Positions 29,740-38,765 of a DNA stretch of 64,000 nucleotides are shown here, in pieces (the stretch's first letter is position 1; each line of letters begins with the position of its first letter). The stretch is from Streptomyces sp. NRRL WC-3626 (GTDB lineage: Bacteria > Actinomycetota > Actinomycetes > Streptomycetales > Streptomycetaceae), in NCBI RefSeq assembly GCF_000718785.1, contig NZ_JOCA01000016.1, positions 1-64,000 on the forward strand, written 5' to 3'. The notes under the pieces are model-generated. The model ran no database searches and had not been told where the DNA came from. It saw only the letters and a list, made by a program, of their open reading frames with translations. The position numbers and the translations under genes were made by a program.

Positions 29740-31509
29740 CTACGCCACCCGTCGAAGCGCCAGTACCGCGTTGTGGCCCCCGAATCCGAACGAGTTGCTC
29801 AGGACCAGATCGCCGTCCGACGGCAACGCCCGGGGCTCACCCCGGACCACGTCCAGATCCACCGCCGCGTCGACCTCCCCGCACCCCACCGTGGGAGGCA
29901 CCACCCCGTGGTGGAGGGTGAGCACCGCGGCCACCGCCTCCACGCCGCCCGCAGCGCCCTGCAGATGCCCCAGATGCCCCTTCAGCGCCGTCACCGGTAC
30001 GTTCCGCCGCCCCAGCACCCCCCGCACCGCCCGAGCCTCCGCGAGATCCCCGTCCACCGTCGCCGTCGCATGCGCGTTGACATGAACGACATCGGCGACC
30101 CGGCCCCCCGCGTCCCGCACCGCCCGCCGCAACGCCAGCGCGATCCCGTCCCCCGACGGATCCGGCGCGGCCACATGGTGGGCGTCGGCCGACAGCCCCC
30201 ATCCCGCCGCCTCGCAGTAGATCCGCGCCCCACGGGCGAGCGCGTGCTCCTCGGACTCCAGCACCAGCACCCCCGCCCCCTCTCCGTTCACGAACCCGTC
30301 CCGGTCCTTCGCGAACGGGTGCGACGGCGACCCCGCGGCGGGATCCCCCGCCGCCAGCGCCCGCATCGCGGCGAACGACGCCATGATCGCCGGCGTGACG
30401 ACGGCCTCCGCCCCGCCCGCGAGGGCGACGTCGACCCGGCCGTACCGGATCCGGTCCACGGCCTGCCCGATCGCCTCGGTCCCGGACGCGCACGCGCTGG
30501 TCACGGTGCGCGCCTCACCGGTGATGTGCAGGTCCAGCGAGACCTGCGAGGCCGCCTGCGAGGGCACGGTCATCGGCGTGGTGAGCGGTGACACACCGCG
30601 CGGTCCCCGGTCCCGCAGCTTCCGGTCCCCGCCGACCAGCACCGACGCGTCCCCGAGGATGGCGCCGAGACTGACCCCGACCCGTTCCGGATCGAGCCCG
30701 CTCTCGCGCGTACCGCCGTCCGCGTACCCCGCGTCCGCCCACGCCTCCCGCGCCGCCAGCACGGCGAACTGCGCGGCCCGGTTCATCCGCCGCGCCGCCT
30801 GCCGGGGCAGCAGCCCGGCCGGGTCCACCGGCACGGTCCCGGCGATCCGCACCGGCAGCCCGTCGAACTCCTCGTCCGCCAACTCCCGTATGCCGTGCCG
30901 CCCTTCGAGCAGCCCCTGCCACAACTCGCCCGTACCGACCCCCAGCGGCGTGACCGCACCGAGCCCGGTGACCACCACCCGCCGCGCCCCGGCGGCCTCG
31001 GCCGCCCGCACGGGCCGAGGCTCATGCCGTACGAGCACGCCGTCCCGGTCCGCTTCCGCGGCCCACCGCCGTACACCGGCGTCGTCGACCGACCCGGCCG
31101 AGGACGGCCCCTCGGCCGCCCAGGCGCCCCACCGGCGCACATACGTCACCTCGTCCGCCTCCGGGTCCACGGCCCGCAGTGTGTGCACCCGGTCCCCGTC
31201 GCGGAACTCCACGTCGTCCAGGGCCGGCGAGCTCACGCACGGAACCGCGTCCACGTCCATCCGCCGCCCGGCGACGGTCACCCGCCGCTCGCGCCGCAGC
31301 GTCTCCTCACGGTCCACCCCGCCCAGTGGCGGACGCAGCGTGACCTGGATCACCTCCGGACCCACGGGCAGGGTGTGCGTCACGACATGCCACCGGCGCC
31401 CCGCCACGTCCTCCCGGGTCAGGGCGAGCAGATCACCGGGAACGACCTCGGCGGCGCCGACCGCGTACGGACGTATGGGTACTTCAGGCGTTTCGGGGGA
31501 GTGGGTCAT
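29740..31509 (-). CDS. Beta-ketoacyl-ACP synthase with extra N-terminal region
   Basis: 589 aa. Residues about 137-589 form a FabF/KS-II-type condensing enzyme with an intact Cys-His-His triad: TSACASGTEAIG, NAHATAT and KGHLGHLQGAAGG. The first 130 or so residues are not part of a normal ketosynthase; they form a beta-rich region (VVPGDLLALTREDVAGRRWH, DEVTYVRRWGAWAAEG) that I do not recognise. Starting at the ATG at 31509 keeps this segment; a shorter start just before RRVVVTGLGAVTPLG would give a normal ketosynthase, but the upstream frame has clear coding bias and no good internal start. No acyl carrier protein or reductase gene is adjacent. It may serve a polyketide-like or specialised lipid pathway. 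Confidence 0.85.
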   Translation of the reverse strand: MTHSPETPEVPIRPYAVGAAEVVPGDLLALTREDVAGRRWHVVTHTLPVGPEVIQVTLRPPLGGVDREETLRRERRVTVAGRRMDVDAVPCVSSPALDDVEFRDGDRVHTLRAVDPEADEVTYVRRWGAWAAEGPSSAGSVDDAGVRRWAAEADRDGVLVRHEPRPVRAAEAAGARRVVVTGLGAVTPLGVGTGELWQGLLEGRHGIRELADEEFDGLPVRIAGTVPVDPAGLLPRQAARRMNRAAQFAVLAAREAWADAGYADGGTRESGLDPERVGVSLGAILGDASVLVGGDRKLRDRGPRGVSPLTTPMTVPSQAASQVSLDLHITGEARTVTSACASGTEAIGQAVDRIRYGRVDVALAGGAEAVVTPAIMASFAAMRALAAGDPAAGSPSHPFAKDRDGFVNGEGAGVLVLESEEHALARGARIYCEAAGWGLSADAHHVAAPDPSGDGIALALRRAVRDAGGRVADVVHVNAHATATVDGDLAEARAVRGVLGRRNVPVTALKGHLGHLQGAAGGVEAVAAVLTLHHGVVPPTVGCGEVDAAVDLDVVRGEPRALPSDGDLVLSNSFGFGGHNAVLALRRVA

Positions 31510-31870
31510 GGCCGCACATGCTCTCTTTGATACGAACTGTCGTACTGGGAACGGATACGAGTGTTCTGTACGCATTGCGAACGGGCCATTGTTGAATCCC
31601 GCCCATGTCCGTTTTGCCACGTTCTACCAGGCGGGTGACGCGAGACACACCGCACAACTCCCGCGTGCCCCCGGTGGGTTGCCTCGACGCGACCGGCATG
31701 TGGGAAGCGTCACGCCGCAAACCACCGCCACACCCCCGCCCGACGGATCCCGGCACCCGCGTTCGGCGTCTTCTCACAGGGGTGTGCTTCGATGAGCCCG
31801 ACCTGAGAAACCTGAACACGCGGCGGGGACGGCCGGGTTGCACGGGAAATCCGAGACACCGGTGGAGGGC
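31510..31870. other. Intergenic region between ketosynthase and sigma-factor genes
   Basis: 361 bp between divergent genes. Near the ketosynthase end, the minus strand holds two TCGTATC copies about 20 bases apart, which could be promoter or operator elements. No conserved ORF or RNA is visible. The sigma-factor frame is open back to a TTG at 31838, but the ATG at 31871 has a better ribosome site. Confidence 0.4.
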
Positions 31871-32386
31871 ATGACCGAGGAAGAGTTCGACGCTTTCTAC
31901 GCGGCCGCGTTCCCCCGTCTGACCGGGCAGTTGTACACCTTCACCGGGGACCTCGGCGAAGCGCAGGACGTCGTCCAGGAGGCGTTCGTACGGGCCTGGG
32001 ACCGCCGCCAGAAGCTGCTCGCCGACGAGGCGCCCGAGGCGTGGATACGCACCGTCGCCATGCGGCTCGCCGTGAGCCGCTGGCGGCGCGCGAAGCGCTG
32101 GCTGGAACTGGTGCGGCACACCCCGCCCCCGGAGAACACGCCCGGCCCGGACCCCGACCGCACCGCCCTCGTCGCCGCGCTGCGCCAACTCCCGGAGCAT
32201 CAGCGCATGGCCGTGGTCCTTCACCATCTGTGCGACCTCAGTGTCGAACAGGTAGCCTCCGAGACCGGCGCACCCGTGGGTACGGTCAAGGCCAGGCTGT
32301 CCCGCGGACGGGCGGCACTGGCCAGACAGCTGGCGGTGGACGAGGCCGAGGAGCCGGCCTGGAGGGAGGGCGGCCGTGTCGGATGA
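31871..32386 (+). CDS. ECF sigma factor, SigE-family type
   Basis: 171-aa extracytoplasmic-function sigma factor. Region 2 (about 8-75) has DVVQEAFVRAWDRRQKL and the promoter -10 recognition segment AWIRTVAMRLAVSRWRR. Region 4 (about 105-155) has LPEHQRMAVVLHHLCDLSVE and the helix-turn-helix VASETGAPVGTVKARLSRGR. The ATG at 31871 follows GGTGGAGGGC. The last 11 bases overlap the next gene, a single-pass membrane protein, which suggests a sigma/anti-sigma-like pair. Confidence 0.93.
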   Translation: MTEEEFDAFYAAAFPRLTGQLYTFTGDLGEAQDVVQEAFVRAWDRRQKLLADEAPEAWIRTVAMRLAVSRWRRAKRWLELVRHTPPPENTPGPDPDRTALVAALRQLPEHQRMAVVLHHLCDLSVEQVASETGAPVGTVKARLSRGRAALARQLAVDEAEEPAWREGGRVG

Positions 32387-33080
32387 ACTCGCCGGAGCCT
32401 TGCGCGAGTTGGCCGCACAGCACGAGACCCCGCCGCGCGTCGGCGGCGCGGAGGTCCGCGACCGGGCCAGGCGCCGCTCCCGCCGCCGCAGGGCGACCGC
32501 CGCGCTGGCGTCGACGGCCACGGCGGCGAGCGTGTTCGCGGCCGTCGCGTTCACCCTGGACACCGAGCCACCCGCACGGAAACACCGCACCCCCGCCACG
32601 GCGTCGACCCTCCCCGCCCCGGCACCGGACACGGCGACCCCCGAGCCCGCCCCCACCACCGGCGTACTGGACCTGAACCGGCGCACCCTCACCGTCGACA
32701 GACGCGTCATCCGGATCGACTCGCACACCTTCCCCCGCTTCCGGCCCGGCAGCCGGATGACGGTGGTCACCAAGGCCGACCTCAAGCTGCTGCCCCTGGA
32801 CGGCGGCGCCGGGTACGGCGGCGAGGTCAAGGTCCCGTACCTGGTGGAGCTGCGCACCCCCGACCGGGAACCGGTCTACGCGGGCGCCCTCGCCTTCGAC
32901 ACCAAGAAGCTCTCCGCGCTCAACGCCGAATCCTGCTGGCTGGACATGAGCACCAAGGACGCCCAGTGGTTCTACGCCCGGGCACGGGTGGGCGACGGCA
33001 TCGAGATCACGTCGACCGTCCCCGCGACGCCCCCGGGAACGGCGGCCACCGCCCCGACGCGGGCGGGGACGGCCCCCTGA
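32376..33080 (+). CDS. Probable membrane protein partner of the ECF sigma factor
   Basis: 234 aa, not assigned to a family. A cytoplasmic N-terminal stretch of about 40 residues (MSDELAGALRELAAQHETPP, then a very basic RRRSRRRR) precedes one membrane segment (about 41-62), a Pro/Thr/Ala linker and an extracytoplasmic beta-rich domain with DLNRRTLTVDRRVIRID. There is no HxxxCxxC zinc motif, so it is not a classic ZAS anti-sigma factor. The overlap with the sigma gene and the topology still suggest it controls that sigma factor; this is inference. Confidence 0.75.
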   Translation: MSDELAGALRELAAQHETPPRVGGAEVRDRARRRSRRRRATAALASTATAASVFAAVAFTLDTEPPARKHRTPATASTLPAPAPDTATPEPAPTTGVLDLNRRTLTVDRRVIRIDSHTFPRFRPGSRMTVVTKADLKLLPLDGGAGYGGEVKVPYLVELRTPDREPVYAGALAFDTKKLSALNAESCWLDMSTKDAQWFYARARVGDGIEITSTVPATPPGTAATAPTRAGTAP

Positions 33081-33095
33081 CCCCGTGGACACCGG

Positions 33096-33923
33096 TCAGG
33101 CCGGCTGATCCTTCGCCCACCACAGGAACGCGGCCGCGTGCTGCTGACTGGCGAACCCCTCGCCGGCCAGCGAACGCAGCAGGTCGTTGCTCCACAGGAC
33201 GAGCCGGCCCAGCGTCCAGTCGACCGACTCCGGCGCCGGGAGCTCGAGGCCGTACACCTGCCGCGCGATCTCGCGCTTGCCGCCCGCCTCCGTCGTGTAC
33301 TTGAGGATCGTCAGGAACCGTTCGGGCCGCACCACGCACAACACCCGCGTGAGCAGCGCCTCTTTGAACCCGGTCATGGCGAACGGCACGGTCCCGGACA
33401 GCAGTTGCTGCAGCCGGTCCCCGAGCGGAATGTCCTCGGGCCCGTACAGGAGGTACGCGATCGTCTCCCGGGTCGCCTCCCCGGCCGCCGCGTCCCCCAT
33501 GGCGTTCCAGGCGGAGTTGAAGGTGGCCTGGTTGCCGGGGCGGGCGCCGATCTCGGAGTTGGCGAAATCCTTCAGCCGCCGAGGATCGCAGGTCCGCAAC
33601 CCGTCCGGGGAGAAGATCTCCTGGTACTCCGCCCAGTACGCCGCGACCCGGGGATCGACGTCCGGCCGTACGGCGAGGTAGCGCTCCTTGAGCCGGTCCA
33701 GACGGCGCAGCCGCTCCGGTTCGACCTCCTCGGCCTTCGGGAAGCGCGCGGCGAGCTCGTCGAACGAGCGCGGCACCCGCTCCCCCCGCGGAGCGGCGGC
33801 GGGCGCCGCGTCCTCCCACTCGTAACCGCACCGGTGCCGTACGACCCGCCCACCGCCCTCCAGGCTCCGGACCACCTCGATGTCCTCGTCGTCACTGCAC
33901 AGCGGACACATGACCAGTGCCAT
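33096..33923 (-). CDS. Hypothetical protein with N-terminal zinc-ribbon-like motif
   Basis: 275 aa, family not recognised. The N-terminus has CPLC and later HRCGYEW, a possible incomplete zinc ribbon. The rest is an alpha-rich soluble domain with KDFANSEIGARPGNQATFNS, LLYGPEDIPLGDRLQQLL and ILKYTTEAGGKREIARQVYG, somewhat like proteins that bind DNA or act in restriction-related contexts, but no catalytic motif is certain. The ATG at 33923 follows GGGTGGC. It sits alone between the convergent sigma-factor pair and the sugar ABC operon. Confidence 0.7.
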   Translation of the reverse strand: MALVMCPLCSDDEDIEVVRSLEGGGRVVRHRCGYEWEDAAPAAAPRGERVPRSFDELAARFPKAEEVEPERLRRLDRLKERYLAVRPDVDPRVAAYWAEYQEIFSPDGLRTCDPRRLKDFANSEIGARPGNQATFNSAWNAMGDAAAGEATRETIAYLLYGPEDIPLGDRLQQLLSGTVPFAMTGFKEALLTRVLCVVRPERFLTILKYTTEAGGKREIARQVYGLELPAPESVDWTLGRLVLWSNDLLRSLAGEGFASQQHAAAFLWWAKDQPA

Positions 33924-33998
33924 GCCACCCCCCAACCCCTGTGGCGAAGCCCGAGCCCCCGCCGTGAACCGATGCGGACACCCTAGAACCCGCACCCC

Positions 33999-34859
33999 CT
34001 ACCCCTTCACCGCCCCCGAGGTCAGCCCCCGGATGAACGACCGCTGCAGCGCGAGGAAGGCGAGCACCGACGGCAGCATCGCCAGGAAGGCGCCCACCAG
34101 CAGCACCCCGATGCCCACCTGGTCGTCGGAGCGCAGCGAGCGCAGGGCCAGCGGCAGGGTGTACTGCGCCGGGTCGGTGGCGACCAGCAGCGGCAGCATG
34201 TACTGGTCCCAGATCATCGTGAACCCGAAGATGCCGATCACCCCCAGCGCCGGCCGGCACAGCGGCAACACCACCTGCCAGAAGACACGGAACTCGCCCG
34301 CGCCGTCCAGCCGCGCCGACTCCTCCAGCTCCGTCGGGATCTCCTTCATGAACTCGGTCATCACCAGGATGGAGAAGCCCCACGCCGCCACCGGCACGAT
34401 CATGCCGACCAGCGAGCCGACCAGGCTGATGTGCAGCACCGGCAGATCCGCCAGCAGCACCGACAGCGGTACGGCCAGCACCTCCTCCGGCAGCATCATG
34501 GTGGCCAGGATGAGCACCAGCACCACCGCCGACCCGCGGAACCGCTTGCGGGCCAGCGCGTATCCGGCGAAGACGCTGACCAGCACCTGCAGCGCCAGCC
34601 CGCCGCCCACCACGAGGAAGGAGTTGAGCAGATAGTCCAGCACGTTCCGGTCGATCGCCCGTTCCAGGTTGTCCAGGGACAGCCGGTCCGGGAACAGGGT
34701 GAACTGCGTCGGGTCCACGGTCGGTGTGAAGGCGCCGATCATCAGCGCCAGCAGCGGCCCCGCGAACACCGCGAACAGGACGGTGTACAGCACGAACCGC
34801 AGCACCCGGGCCCACGGCCCGCGCGCCTCCTGCAGTCCGAGCGCGGTGTCGTTCCTCAT
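33999..34859 (-). CDS. Carbohydrate ABC transporter permease (MalG type)
   Basis: 286-aa inner-membrane permease of the CUT1 sugar importer class with six hydrophobic segments. The EAA-like cytoplasmic loop EELEESARLDGAGEFRVFWQ-type sequence lies near 178-195, which contacts the ATPase. It ends the three-gene operon and overlaps the upstream permease gene by ATGA. The ATPase is not encoded here, as usual in Streptomyces, where the shared MsiK ATPase serves many sugar importers. Confidence 0.93.
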   Translation of the reverse strand: MRNDTALGLQEARGPWARVLRFVLYTVLFAVFAGPLLALMIGAFTPTVDPTQFTLFPDRLSLDNLERAIDRNVLDYLLNSFLVVGGGLALQVLVSVFAGYALARKRFRGSAVVLVLILATMMLPEEVLAVPLSVLLADLPVLHISLVGSLVGMIVPVAAWGFSILVMTEFMKEIPTELEESARLDGAGEFRVFWQVVLPLCRPALGVIGIFGFTMIWDQYMLPLLVATDPAQYTLPLALRSLRSDDQVGIGVLLVGAFLAMLPSVLAFLALQRSFIRGLTSGAVKG

Positions 34860-35794
34860 CGGACCCCCCTACGGCGTACGCGCGAGGCGACGGTCAGCAC
34901 CAGCAGAATCGCGAACAGCAGCACCGTCCCGGCCGCCGCGACCCCCAGCTCATTGCGTTCCAGACCGAGCTTGTACGTCAGCGTCAGCAGCACCTCGGTC
35001 GAGCCGTCGGGCCCGCCGTTGGTCAGCAGGAACACCTCGGTGAAGATCCGCAGTCCCCGGATCGCGGCCAGCGTCAGCAGGATCGCGAACACGGGCCGCA
35101 GTCCGGGCAGGGTGACGTGCCAGATCCGGCGGAAGCGCGAGGCACCGTCGACCGCGGACGCCTCGTAGAGCACCCGGTCCACCCCGGCCAGCCCCGCCAG
35201 GAAGATCATCATGTCGTACGGGGCGCCCCGCCAGACGCCGACGAAGGCGATGGACGCCAGTGAACTGTCGGGCGAGTTGAGGAACTCGCTGGGCCCCAGC
35301 CCGATGACGGACAGCACGGAGTTCAGCGCACCCCCCTCGGCCGGGTAGTACATGACCCGCCACACCTCGGCCACCACCGCCATCGCCGTCACCACCGGCA
35401 GGAAGATCGCCGACCGGATGAACCACAGCGACCGGGTCTGCCCCTCCAGCAGCAGCGCCAGCACCATCCCGAGCACGATCGAACCGGCGGTCGTGGCCAC
35501 GGCCAGCACCACCGTGTGCCACACCGCCGCGCCGAAGTCGGATTTGCCCGCGATCTCCGAGTAGTTCGCGCCGCCGACATAGGTGTTGCCGAGGAACGGC
35601 CGTACCTCCTGGAAGCTCATCCGCACGGCCTCGGCCATGGGGATGAACTTGAAGTACAGGAACAGCAGCAGGGCCGGCGCGAGGAAGAGCCAGGGCGTCG
35701 CGGCCCGGCGCAGCCGGGTCCTCACCGGAGGGGCCGTACGCGGGGCCCCCTTGGTGGCCGGCCCGCGCGACGTCCGCGCCTCGGTCACCGTCAT
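34856..35794 (-). CDS. Carbohydrate ABC transporter permease (MalF type)
   Basis: 312-aa permease with six membrane segments and the EAA-like loop VLYEASAVDGASRFRRIWHV (about 218-237). The N-terminal about 35 residues are hydrophilic. The ATG at 35794 overlaps the substrate-binding-protein stop (TGATG), and the 3' end overlaps the second permease, so the three genes are translationally coupled. Together with its partner it forms the membrane channel for an oligosaccharide or other sugar; the substrate is not evident. Confidence 0.93.
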   Translation of the reverse strand: MTVTEARTSRGPATKGAPRTAPPVRTRLRRAATPWLFLAPALLLFLYFKFIPMAEAVRMSFQEVRPFLGNTYVGGANYSEIAGKSDFGAAVWHTVVLAVATTAGSIVLGMVLALLLEGQTRSLWFIRSAIFLPVVTAMAVVAEVWRVMYYPAEGGALNSVLSVIGLGPSEFLNSPDSSLASIAFVGVWRGAPYDMMIFLAGLAGVDRVLYEASAVDGASRFRRIWHVTLPGLRPVFAILLTLAAIRGLRIFTEVFLLTNGGPDGSTEVLLTLTYKLGLERNELGVAAAGTVLLFAILLVLTVASRVRRRGVR

Positions 35795-37146
35795 CAGCCC
35801 TTGGCCCCCTGCTTCTCGAGCTCGGCGTCGATCTCGCCCGCCAGTTCGTCCATCGCCCGGCCGACGTCGCGCGAGCAGTCGGAGACGACGCCGTTGAGGC
35901 CCTCGGAGGAGATCTGCCGGACGTTGGACCAGTTGGGCAGAGCGGGGGCGTTGCGGCCGGCCGTGTCGTACACCTTCTGGAAGACGTCCCAGCGCGGGTC
36001 CTCGCGCTCGGCGGCCCCGTCCACCTTCGTGTTGACCGGCAGCCGCACGATGATGCCGCCGTTGTCGACCCCGAGGCCGATCTTCTGCCCGGCGGGGGAG
36101 GCGGCGAACTCCGCGAACCGCTGCTGGCCCTGCTCGTTGGCCGATCCGGCCATCATGTAGACGTTCTCGCCCTCCGCCAGGGCGGCCTCCCCGCCGGCGC
36201 CCGGCGGGGCCGCGACGACCTCGTACTTGTCCTTGCCGAGCGATCCGTCGAAGCGCGGCAGCATGTACGGCCCGGTCAGATAGATGCCGCCCTTGCCGCT
36301 CTCGAACACGGTGTGCGTGGTGGAGGAGTCGGCGGTCGTGGCCCCCGGCTGGACGACCTTGGAGTCGCAGAACATCGCCTGCAGCTTCTCGACCGCCTTG
36401 ACGGACGCGTCGTCGCTGATCGCGGGCGCGTAGCCGGCACCCGTCTTCTTGACGAACCCGCCGCCCTCCGACCACAGCATGGTGGAGAACCACCAGGTCA
36501 GATAGCCGCGCGTGGTGGTCCCCGGCACCACCATGCCGGCGGTGTCGTCCTTGCCGTTGCCGTCGGGGTCGTCGTCGGTGAACTTGACGGCCAGCTCGGT
36601 CAGTTCGTCCCAGCTCGTGGGAACGTCCGCCCCCACCTCGTCCCGCCAGTCCTTGCGTATCAGCAGCGCGAAGGCCTGCGAGTTGAAGGGCACCCCGTAG
36701 TACTTGCCGTCGTACCCCTGCGCCGCCTCCCAGGCCCGGTCGGCGAGGTCCCCGCTTCCGGCGACACCCTCCCGGTCGACCTCGCGGACCAGGCCCTGGG
36801 TCACCAGGTTGCCCAGCTGGCCGGTGTCGTTGATGACGATGTCCGGCAGATCCTTCTGCGCGGTGCGCTGCTGCAGCTTGGTCTCGAAGTCCGTCACGCC
36901 GACGGCGACCAGCTTCGCCTCGATACCGCTCTCCTCGGAGAACGCCTTGGTGAGAGCCTCCGCGGACTCGGCGGCGGGACTGCCGGCGTCCTGCCGGATC
37001 CACACCTCCAACGGGGCGGAGTCGTCCTGCTGCTGACCGGATCCGCCCGAGGAGCACCCCGTGACGGTGGCGGCGGCGACGGCGAGAACGGCGGCGATCG
37101 CGCCGAACCGCCGCCCTCCTTCTGGTTTACGGAGTTGCTTCGACAC
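35794..37146 (-). CDS. Sugar ABC transporter substrate-binding lipoprotein
   Basis: 450-aa extracellular solute-binding protein of family 1. The N-terminus is a lipoprotein signal: basic start, hydrophobic AAVLAVAAATVTGC with a lipobox ending at Cys near 32, then a Ser/Gly/Gln linker. The mature part shows the family pattern PLEVWIRQDAGS at its start and LTGPYMLPRFDGSLGKDKYE later. The GTG at 37146 follows GGAGA. It heads the operon, and an AT-rich stretch around 37225-37240 upstream probably carries the promoter. Confidence 0.93.
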   Translation of the reverse strand: MSKQLRKPEGGRRFGAIAAVLAVAAATVTGCSSGGSGQQQDDSAPLEVWIRQDAGSPAAESAEALTKAFSEESGIEAKLVAVGVTDFETKLQQRTAQKDLPDIVINDTGQLGNLVTQGLVREVDREGVAGSGDLADRAWEAAQGYDGKYYGVPFNSQAFALLIRKDWRDEVGADVPTSWDELTELAVKFTDDDPDGNGKDDTAGMVVPGTTTRGYLTWWFSTMLWSEGGGFVKKTGAGYAPAISDDASVKAVEKLQAMFCDSKVVQPGATTADSSTTHTVFESGKGGIYLTGPYMLPRFDGSLGKDKYEVVAAPPGAGGEAALAEGENVYMMAGSANEQGQQRFAEFAASPAGQKIGLGVDNGGIIVRLPVNTKVDGAAEREDPRWDVFQKVYDTAGRNAPALPNWSNVRQISSEGLNGVVSDCSRDVGRAMDELAGEIDAELEKQGAKG

Positions 37147-37300
37147 GAGGGTCTCCGTTTGGTCCGTACGGGCGAGGTGACCGGACTCTACGCACAGACC
37201 GCAGCACACATCTAGACTGTGAGATGGAATTTATATACATGAACCGCATGGAGGTGAAGCCGTGCCGAGAGCCACGCCCGAGGCCTTCGGGGAGACGGAA

Positions 37301-37332
37301 GCCGGCCTCACCCGCTCCGGGGTGAGGCCGGC
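37301..37332. terminator. Perfect 13-bp stem hairpin
   Basis: GCCGGCCTCACCC (37301-37313) and GGGTGAGGCCGGC (37320-37332) form a perfect 13-bp stem around a six-base loop. It lies 28 bases past the stop of the minus-strand DUF5980-like gene and would terminate its transcript before the sugar-transport promoter region. Confidence 0.85.
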
Positions 37333-37360
37333 CACGACGCGATGCGGCGCCGTCCGCCGT

Positions 37361-37798
37361 CTAGTAGCACCCGTCCTTGAAGACGATCAGCAGCGCATCG
37401 GTCTGCGTCTCCGTGCCGTCGGTCGCCCAGATCTCGGCCGTGTACTCACCGACCGGCGCGGCCGCGATCGACAACTGCAGCCAGCCGTTGACGACCAGGC
37501 CGTGGTCGACGGGGTCCCGCTCGTTCGTACCCGGCGCGATGGTGCTGCCGCCCTGACTCGTCGAACCGGGCGGCAGGTGACGCACCCCGGTCCGGACCGG
37601 CGCCGACCAGGTCCCGGAGACCGGGGCGAAGGCGTAGGTGTTGGGCCACCCGTACCCCGCCTCGACGCAGATCCGCTGCCCCTCGGCCTCCAGTGTCCAG
37701 GTCGCCGAAGCCGAGGCCGGGGACGCGCCTACCAGCGCCAGTGCGAGCGTCGAGGACAGGCCGAGGGTCAACCCGGCCGCGCGTTGACGTGCTTTCAT
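37361..37798 (-). CDS. Secreted protein, DUF5980-like
   Basis: 145-aa exported protein with a clear signal peptide (basic start, LTLGLSSTLALALVGASPAS, cleavage near 32). The mature part is beta-rich: ATWTLEAEGQRICVEAGYGW, FAPVSGTWSAPVRTG and a C-terminal ALLIVFKDGCY, with two Cys that may pair. I associate it from memory with DUF5980, a Streptomyces family of unknown function; this is moderate confidence. The ATG at 37798 follows a strong GGAGGT. Confidence 0.75.
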   Translation of the reverse strand: MKARQRAAGLTLGLSSTLALALVGASPASASATWTLEAEGQRICVEAGYGWPNTYAFAPVSGTWSAPVRTGVRHLPPGSTSQGGSTIAPGTNERDPVDHGLVVNGWLQLSIAAAPVGEYTAEIWATDGTETQTDALLIVFKDGCY

Positions 37799-38060
37799 CG
37801 ATACCTCCTGGTGGGGGAGCATGAGGCCGTACGAAAGGGTCTCCCGGCCGTTCCCGCCGACCGGCAGCCGTCAACGAGTGTCACTCGCTCAACAACCGTG
37901 GAACAAGGCGTAGTTGTACTTTCAATGACTGTGTCCGGATACCGCCGTAGCGACGGATTGTCAGTCCCCTCTGCCGGCATCCCGTCATGCCGTACGACAT
38001 CGCCCCCACCGCCTGCCGGACCTGACGCGGGTCTCCGACGAGGACCTTGGAGGCCTGCTG

Positions 38061-38765
38061 GTGGCGTCCGATGAGGCGGACAGGTGTTCCGCGGGATCTG
38101 CGGGCTGGAAGAGCGGCCTGCTCGGCCCCCGGGACGACGGGGACGGCGCCGAGGCCGAGAAGACGCCAGCCGCGGGGGAGCGGCGCGTCCGCTTCCACCA
38201 CACGTGGTCCGACTGGTCGGGCGGCGACGAACTGGCCTCGACCGGCAGAGTCGGCTTCGACCGCCGAACGGACGGCATAGGGCACGAGGCGCCACTCGCC
38301 GACGTACCCCCGCTGGTGTTCAGCGAGGCGATGCGCGACGTGGACCTCTTCGTAGGCGTCACATCGATCGCCGCGGACCCCGACTTGCGGGAGGGCGGCC
38401 CGGAACGCGCCTACTGGGAGCGGACGGCCTTCGGAGAGCTCGACGCAACCGCCGCGACCCGCCGCGACGCACTGGAACGGCTCCTGCCCCGCCTGAAGAT
38501 CGCGGACCGCTGCACACTGGACGGCCGCTTGCTGGTGGTCCGGGGTGACCGGGGCACGTACAAGATCCACCTGCTCTCGGCGAACATCCTGATGGAGCCG
38601 GACGACGCCCACCTCTGCATAGTCCCGACCCCCGCCAGGGGTGAGCGGTACCTGCCCTTCGAGGACGACCGCCTGTCCCTGATCCTCAGCAAGGCGTTCC
38701 TGCCGGCCGCGGACGCGGACATCACGGACGAGTCCATCCTCACACAGCTCGGGCGAGGCGCCTGA
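38061..38765 (+). pseudogene. DUF4132 protein, C-terminal fragment only
   Basis: The frame encodes about 185 recognisable residues from the C-terminus of a DUF4132 (MolR-like) protein: RVRFHHTWSDWSGGDELAST, PLVFSEAMRDVDLFVGVTSI, RLKIADRC and YKIHLLSANILMEPDDA. Intact family members exceed 800 residues, so most of the gene is gone. The first 45 residues (MASDEADRCSAG...) do not match the family section expected there, so the 5' part looks fused by deletion, and the true left limit is unclear (the frame is open further left). The stop overlaps the next ATG, preserving the original operon contact. Confidence 0.75.

Noticed and set aside
37262..38074. 270-codon plus-strand ORF across the DUF5980-like gene
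   Set aside because: After its first 20 codons it passes through a perfect terminator hairpin and then runs antisense to a well-supported secreted protein gene; only its 5' end is of interest.
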